From Bacillota bacterium (GTDB taxonomy: Bacteria; Bacillota; Clostridia; Saccharofermentanales; UBA5734): 10,258 bases of DNA. A program made the translations under genes and the position numbers. Position 1 is the first letter of the stretch. Each line of letters opens with the position of its first letter. Below, piece by piece: positions 6,584 through 10,258 of this stretch. Location of the stretch: the NCBI GenBank assembly GCA_023438965.1, contig JAEXPB010000361.1:1-10258 (forward strand), given 5' to 3'. The notes under the pieces are model-generated. The model was given only the letters and a program-made list of their open reading frames with translations. It did no database searches and had not been told where the DNA came from.

Positions 6584-8005
6584 ATGATCCGCGAACTATT
6601 GCGTCAAGGCGAATCGAAAACAGTTGAGTTGAAGGCAGAACTGCCAAGCGGCAGCCAGATTGCCAAGACAGTCTGTGCTTTTGCCAATCGGGCTGGCGGC
6701 CAGATCATTCTGGGCGTTGGGAATGACCGCTCAATCATTGGAATGGATGTCAGCACAATCGATGATGCAATGGATCGGCTGGCCAATATGATCCATGATC
6801 AAGTCCTGCCGATGATTCTGCCTGAAATTTACACTTATGATCTGGACGATAAAGTCCTGGTCGTGATCAGGATCTATCCGGGCAATGCGACACCTTACTA
6901 TTTAAAAAGCAAAGGCAAGATGGACGGAACCTATCTGCGAGTCGGGGCGGTTAATAAACAGGCTGATCTGGAAATGATTCAGGAACTGGAGCGAAATCGC
7001 CGGAATTTGTCTTATGATGAGGACATTGCCCGTGAAATGACTCCGGATGACCAATCCAGCCTGATTGACCTGATTCAATCCGCTTTCAAGCGGACAATTG
7101 GGCTGGCGCAACTTTTAAATATGAAACTGGTCCAGCCAAGCGGCGACCTTTATTATTGGACCCATGCGGCCGACATTCTGCTGGGAAAACCGGAGCATTG
7201 CCGGATCGAATGCGCTCGCTTTATTGATGAATCGGCGGTCGAGTTTCTCGACCGCAAGACATATGGCGGCAACCTGATCGAACAAGTAGAGTCGGCGATC
7301 ATCTTTTTAAAGAATCATCTGTTTCTGCGCGGTACCATAGCCGAAGGCAAGCTGGTGCGCCAGGACCAACTGGAGCTGCCGGAGGCTGCTTTGCGCGAAG
7401 CGGTGATCAATGCCGTTATTCACCGTGATTATAGCATTGCTGGTTCAACGATCAAAATCGCAGTTTATGATCATCGGGTTGATATCATCTCTCCGGGCGG
7501 CTTGACGAAAACCATTACGGTCGAGGAAATATATGCCGGCCGTTCTGAAATCCGCAACAAGATCATCGCCAGAATATTTCGGGATGCTGGCTTGATCGAG
7601 GCGTGGGGATCCGGTGTCGCACGCATGATCCAGCTGTGCCGCGATGCTGGCCTGGAACCGCCGACCATGCGTGAAGACGACCTTTTCGTGCGCCTGTCAT
7701 TCAAACGACGGTATTATTATCCGGTTGATAATCGGGTAAAAGCACGCCCGGACTCGCCGCTGCCCATTCGCGAGCCTGGCCAAAGCTTCCGGACGGCGCA
7801 GGAAATCGACCGGATCCTGCAGGTGATCCAGGCCAATCCGGGCATCACGCAAGCCGAAATCGCCCAATTGCTTCAAATATCCGGCGCCGCTGCCTTTCGG
7901 CGTTTGAAGAGCCTGCAGGATCAAGGCCGTGTCCGGCGCGAGGGATCGAAAAAAACCGGACGCTGGGTTTGTACCAGCATTATCAAGGCGCCAGCCGCAC
8001 TGTAA
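6584..8005 (+). CDS. Schlafen/AlbA_2-domain transcriptional regulator with GHKL-like ATPase and winged-helix domains
   Basis: 473 residues from ATG 6584. Residues about 8-125 form an AlbA_2 (Schlafen-type) domain: GESKTVELKAEL near the start, then CAFANRAGGQIILGVG (31-46) and an R-V-G-A strand at 119-122. Residues about 265-370 form a degenerate GHKL/HATPase_c_4 domain: an N-box-like EAVINAVIHRDY (272-283), D300-IISPGG (300-306) and a GSGVARM loop (342-348). Residues about 405-462 are a winged helix with recognition-helix pattern GITQAEIAQLLQISGAAAFRRL and a basic tail (RVRREGSKKTGRW). The same order is known in COG2865-type proteins annotated as predicted transcriptional regulators or ATP-binding proteins; ligands and targets are largely unknown. 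It is divergent from the exporter operon, sharing a 265-bp control region, and lies 73 bp upstream of copA on the same strand, so either may be its target. Some AlbA_2 proteins act in phage defence, but nothing else here supports that. Confidence 0.88.
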   Translation: MIRELLRQGESKTVELKAELPSGSQIAKTVCAFANRAGGQIILGVGNDRSIIGMDVSTIDDAMDRLANMIHDQVLPMILPEIYTYDLDDKVLVVIRIYPGNATPYYLKSKGKMDGTYLRVGAVNKQADLEMIQELERNRRNLSYDEDIAREMTPDDQSSLIDLIQSAFKRTIGLAQLLNMKLVQPSGDLYYWTHAADILLGKPEHCRIECARFIDESAVEFLDRKTYGGNLIEQVESAIIFLKNHLFLRGTIAEGKLVRQDQLELPEAALREAVINAVIHRDYSIAGSTIKIAVYDHRVDIISPGGLTKTITVEEIYAGRSEIRNKIIARIFRDAGLIEAWGSGVARMIQLCRDAGLEPPTMREDDLFVRLSFKRRYYYPVDNRVKARPDSPLPIREPGQSFRTAQEIDRILQVIQANPGITQAEIAQLLQISGAAAFRRLKSLQDQGRVRREGSKKTGRWVCTSIIKAPAAL

Positions 8006-8038
8006 CTTCAGTCACTGTCCGTTCCTGCTGCCGCCGCC

Positions 8039-8044
8039 TATAAT
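8039..8044 (+). promoter_or_regulatory. -10 element of a candidate copA promoter
   Basis: TATAAT at 8039-8044 is a perfect -10, 35 bases before ATG 8079. No good -35 is seen; CTGTCC at 8015-8020 with an 18-base spacer matches three of six. A weak -35 would fit an activator-dependent promoter, but I see no CueR-type or CopY-type operator. Transcription from the AlbA_2 gene upstream could also reach copA. Confidence 0.5.
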
Positions 8045-8057
8045 GAACCTGATTCAT
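8043..8057. promoter_or_regulatory. Imperfect palindrome between the copA -10 and ribosome binding site (candidate operator)
   Basis: ATGAACCTGATTCAT has five-base inverted arms ATGAA/TTCAT with one further matched pair inside. It overlaps the end of the -10 and the expected transcription start, where a repressor would block initiation. It does not match the TACAnnTGTA CopY box or the GC-rich CsoR site. Confidence 0.3.
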
Positions 8058-8064
8058 GTCACAT

Positions 8065-8070
8065 AGGAGG
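8065..8070 (+). promoter_or_regulatory. Ribosome binding site of copA
   Basis: A full AGGAGG stands eight bases before ATG 8079 and fixes the copA start; the next in-frame Met is at codon 10, inside the first metal-binding motif. Confidence 0.85.
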
Positions 8071-8078
8071 CGGTCAAC

Positions 8079-10258
8079 ATGGAAAAAAACTATCAAGTCA
8101 CCGGCATGACCTGCGCATCCTGCTCCGCCCGGGTGCAGCGTGTGGTTTCCCGCTTGCCCGGCGTCGAGCAGGCCGATGTTAATTTGGCTACGGAGAAATT
8201 GACGGTCAAGTTCGATGAGCAGCTCATCGATTTCAATAAATTGCAGCAGACAGTCGAAAGCGCCGGTTATGGGCTGGTGCCGGAGCAGACCACCCGCACG
8301 ACCGAGCTGGGCGTCGAGGGCATGACCTGCGCGTCCTGCTCCGCCCGTATCGAGCGCACGCTGTCGAAAATGCCTGGCGTCACCCAGGCGGCCGTCAATC
8401 TGGCGACCAATCGGGCGACCCTGACCTATGAACCGGCCCGGGTCAAGCTGCCGGAGATCAAGGCGGCGATCAGCCGCTTGGGCTACACGCCGGTGGACCT
8501 GGCTATGGCGCCGGTTCGCGACGAGGCGCGGGCGAAAGCGCAGAAGGCCTTGCTGCTGATGCGGATCCGCCTAATTGCGGCGATCGTCTTTTCCGCGCCG
8601 ATCCTTTATCTGGCGATGTCGCACATGATCCCCCAGGTCCGGCTGCCGATGCCGGACTTCCTCAGCCCGCACATGCATCCGCTCACTTTCGGGCTGGTCC
8701 AGCTGGGGCTGGCGATCCCGGTCCTGCTGGCCGGCAGCCGCTTCTTCCGGATCGGCTTCAAGACCTTGTGGAAGCGTTCGCCGAACATGGACACCCTGGT
8801 GGCGATCGGGACCGGCAGCGCCTTCCTTTACAGCGTCTATGCGACGATGATGATCGCCCGCGGCGAGACGGCGTTCGTGCAGTCACTGTATTTTGAATCG
8901 GCGGCGGTCGTGATCACGCTGGTCATGGTCGGCAAGTACCTGGAGGCGGTCAGCAAGGGCAAGACCTCCGAGGCGATCAAGAAGCTGATGAACCTGCGCC
9001 CCCAAACGGCAACCATCCTCAAGGACGGTACCGAGCTGGAAGTGGCGCTGGAGGATGTCGCTGTCGATGATCTCGTCCTGGTCCGTCCCGGCGGTGCGAT
9101 CCCGGTGGACGGCGTCGTCATGGAAGGCCATTCCGCCGTGGACGAATCGCTGTTGACCGGCGAAAGCCTGCCGGTGGAGAAACAGCCGGGCAGCGAGGTG
9201 ACCGGCGGCAGCATCAACGGCGAAGGCCTGCTGCGTTTCCGGGCCACCCGTGTCGGCGCGGACACCGCTCTGGCCGGCATCATCCGGCTGGTCGAGGAAG
9301 CCCAGGGGAAGAAGGCGCCGATCGCCAAGCTGGCTGACGTCATTTCCCTGTATTTCGTGCCAACGGTGATGGGTATTGCCGTATTGGCCGCCATCGCCTG
9401 GGCCCTGGCCGGCAAAGACTTTAATTTTGTCCTGACCGTCTTCGTCTCGATCCTGGTCATTGCCTGCCCCTGCGCCCTCGGGCTGGCCACGCCGACCGCG
9501 ATCATGGTCGGCACCGGCAAGGGTGCCGAATTGGGCATTCTCTTTAAAGGTGGCGAAGCGTTGGAGGCGACGCATCGGATCCAGACCATTGTGCTGGACA
9601 AAACCGGCACGATTACCGAGGGCAAGCCGGTCCTGACCGATATCCGGACCTACGGCCCATTCCCTGAAGCGGAGGCCCTGCGTCTGGTGGCATCGGCGGA
9701 GCATGGCTCCGAGCATCCGATTGCCCGGGCGATTGTCGCCGGGGCGCAGGACCGGGGGTTGCAGCTGACTGAGCTCGAACATTTCCAGGCCATACCCGGC
9801 CGGGGTATTGCGGCGCGGATCGGCGGTCAGACCATCCTGGCCGGCAATCAGAAGCTGATGGACGAATCCGGCATCGCCACCGATGCAGCGGCCGGGGATG
9901 CCGCTGCCCTGGCCGCCGCCGGCCGCACGCTGCTGTATGTTGCCGCCGATGGCCGGCTGGCGGCCCTGATGGCGGTGGCGGACAAGGTCAAGCCGACCAG
10001 CACGCAAGCCATTCGGCGCATGCGGAAGATGGGTCTCGCGGTGGCGATGATCACCGGCGACAACCGGAACACCGCGCAAGCGATTGCCGGCGAGGTCGGC
10101 ATCGACCAGGTCCTGGCCGAGGTTCTGCCCCGCGACAAGTCCCAGGCGGTCCAGTCGCTGCAAGCCAGCGGCCAAAAGGTGGCAATGGTCGGTGACGGCA
10201 TCAATGACGCACCGGCGCTCGTGCAGGCAGACATCGGCATGGCGATCGGCGCCGGCAC
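8079..10258 (+). CDS. copA: Copper-translocating P1B-type ATPase (CopA), N-terminal 726 residues, 3' end beyond window
   Basis: The frame is open from ATG 8079 to the right edge. Two heavy-metal-associated domains come first, each with GMTCASC (Cys12/Cys15 and Cys84/Cys87). Membrane helices follow near 161-182, 203-220, 236-258 and 271-290; the actuator domain has TGES (360-363); helices near 423-443 and 449-470 carry the metal-site CPC (463-465). The phosphorylation motif DKTGT starts at Asp507, the SEHP nucleotide-binding motif is at 544-547, and the hinge GDGINDAP is at 705-712. CPC plus two GMTCxxC domains indicates the Cu(I) exporter group, which pumps copper out of the cytoplasm using ATP. 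About 100 residues are missing, including the last two helices with the Asn-Tyr and MxxxS copper ligands. No copper chaperone or copper-responsive repressor gene is visible upstream; downstream is unknown. Silver specificity or a copper-import role cannot be excluded. Confidence 0.95.
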   Translation, partial: MEKNYQVTGMTCASCSARVQRVVSRLPGVEQADVNLATEKLTVKFDEQLIDFNKLQQTVESAGYGLVPEQTTRTTELGVEGMTCASCSARIERTLSKMPGVTQAAVNLATNRATLTYEPARVKLPEIKAAISRLGYTPVDLAMAPVRDEARAKAQKALLLMRIRLIAAIVFSAPILYLAMSHMIPQVRLPMPDFLSPHMHPLTFGLVQLGLAIPVLLAGSRFFRIGFKTLWKRSPNMDTLVAIGTGSAFLYSVYATMMIARGETAFVQSLYFESAAVVITLVMVGKYLEAVSKGKTSEAIKKLMNLRPQTATILKDGTELEVALEDVAVDDLVLVRPGGAIPVDGVVMEGHSAVDESLLTGESLPVEKQPGSEVTGGSINGEGLLRFRATRVGADTALAGIIRLVEEAQGKKAPIAKLADVISLYFVPTVMGIAVLAAIAWALAGKDFNFVLTVFVSILVIACPCALGLATPTAIMVGTGKGAELGILFKGGEALEATHRIQTIVLDKTGTITEGKPVLTDIRTYGPFPEAEALRLVASAEHGSEHPIARAIVAGAQDRGLQLTELEHFQAIPGRGIAARIGGQTILAGNQKLMDESGIATDAAAGDAAALAAAGRTLLYVAADGRLAALMAVADKVKPTSTQAIRRMRKMGLAVAMITGDNRNTAQAIAGEVGIDQVLAEVLPRDKSQAVQSLQASGQKVAMVGDGINDAPALVQADIGMAIGAG
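8103..8347 (+). repeat. Near-identical 29-bp direct repeat encoding the two metal-binding motifs of CopA
   Basis: Bases 8103-8131 and 8319-8347 differ at one position (GCA versus GCG). They encode GMTCASCSA plus the start of an Arg codon in the two metal-binding domains, 216 bp apart, which is an exact 72-codon period. The flanking domain sequences are far less alike. Most of the identity is expected from the strict protein motif; shared synonymous codons add a hint of gene conversion or common codon bias. Confidence 0.8.

Noticed and set aside
6364..6585. A 73-codon minus-strand open frame between the divergent genes
   Set aside because: It overlaps both promoters and the start of the AlbA_2 gene, is AT-rich with Phe/Ile-rich composition expected by chance, and has no convincing ribosome binding site.
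6584..8005. Phage-defence island built around the Schlafen-type protein
   Set aside because: There is no nuclease, toxin, helicase or other defence effector adjacent; the neighbours are a transporter operon and a copper pump, so a regulator is the simpler reading.
8883..10175. A 430-codon open frame on the minus strand inside copA
   Set aside because: The plus strand here encodes all CopA motifs ([20 protein letters not shown]) in order. The antisense frame has unnatural His/Gln/Arg-rich composition with no recognisable domain and is a by-product of GC-rich codon structure.

Overview
The window looks like a chromosomal segment of a moderate-GC member of the Bacillota (probably an anaerobic Clostridia-type lineage). 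This is inferred from strong Shine-Dalgarno sites, sigma-A-type promoters, a paired ABC exporter operon, a clostridial-type acyl-CoA synthetase and a small Thr/Ala-linker LRR lipoprotein. No rRNA, tRNA, CRISPR array, insertion sequence, integrase or clear phage gene is visible.

Layout. (1) 1-869, + strand: the C-terminal half of an AMP-forming acyl-CoA synthetase, cut by the left edge. (2) 899-2014, - strand, convergent with it: a leucine-rich-repeat surface lipoprotein gene. It has a strong promoter, a good ribosome binding site, a lipoprotein signal peptide and a Thr/Ala-rich stalk, but the frame is broken by one in-frame TAA at 1919-1921 just after the signal peptide. (3) 2081-6318, - strand: a tightly coupled three-gene operon read from a consensus-like promoter at 6363-6391. 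It encodes two full-length ABC exporter half-transporters (609 and 634 aa), probably a heterodimer, followed by a shikimate-kinase-like P-loop kinase whose shikimate-binding residues are partly replaced. The genes abut (TGA then ATG) or overlap (ATGA). (4) 6319-6583: a 265-bp AT-rich divergent promoter region. (5) 6584-8005, + strand: a Schlafen/AlbA_2-type regulator with a GHKL-like ATPase domain and a C-terminal winged helix. (6) 8079 to the right edge, + strand: a copper-type P1B ATPase (CopA) with two N-terminal heavy-metal-binding domains, cut before its last two membrane helices.

How the genes may work together. The exporter operon and the AlbA_2 regulator are divergent and share one control region, so regulation of the exporter by the regulator is a reasonable but untested idea. 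The kinase is translationally coupled to the exporter, which suggests a shared process rather than ordinary aromatic amino acid synthesis. CopA is a stand-alone copper exporter with its own -10 element, a small palindrome and a ribosome binding site. The most unusual points are the nonsense codon in the LRR lipoprotein gene and the altered substrate site of the operon-linked kinase. I did not see a clearly new multi-gene system.
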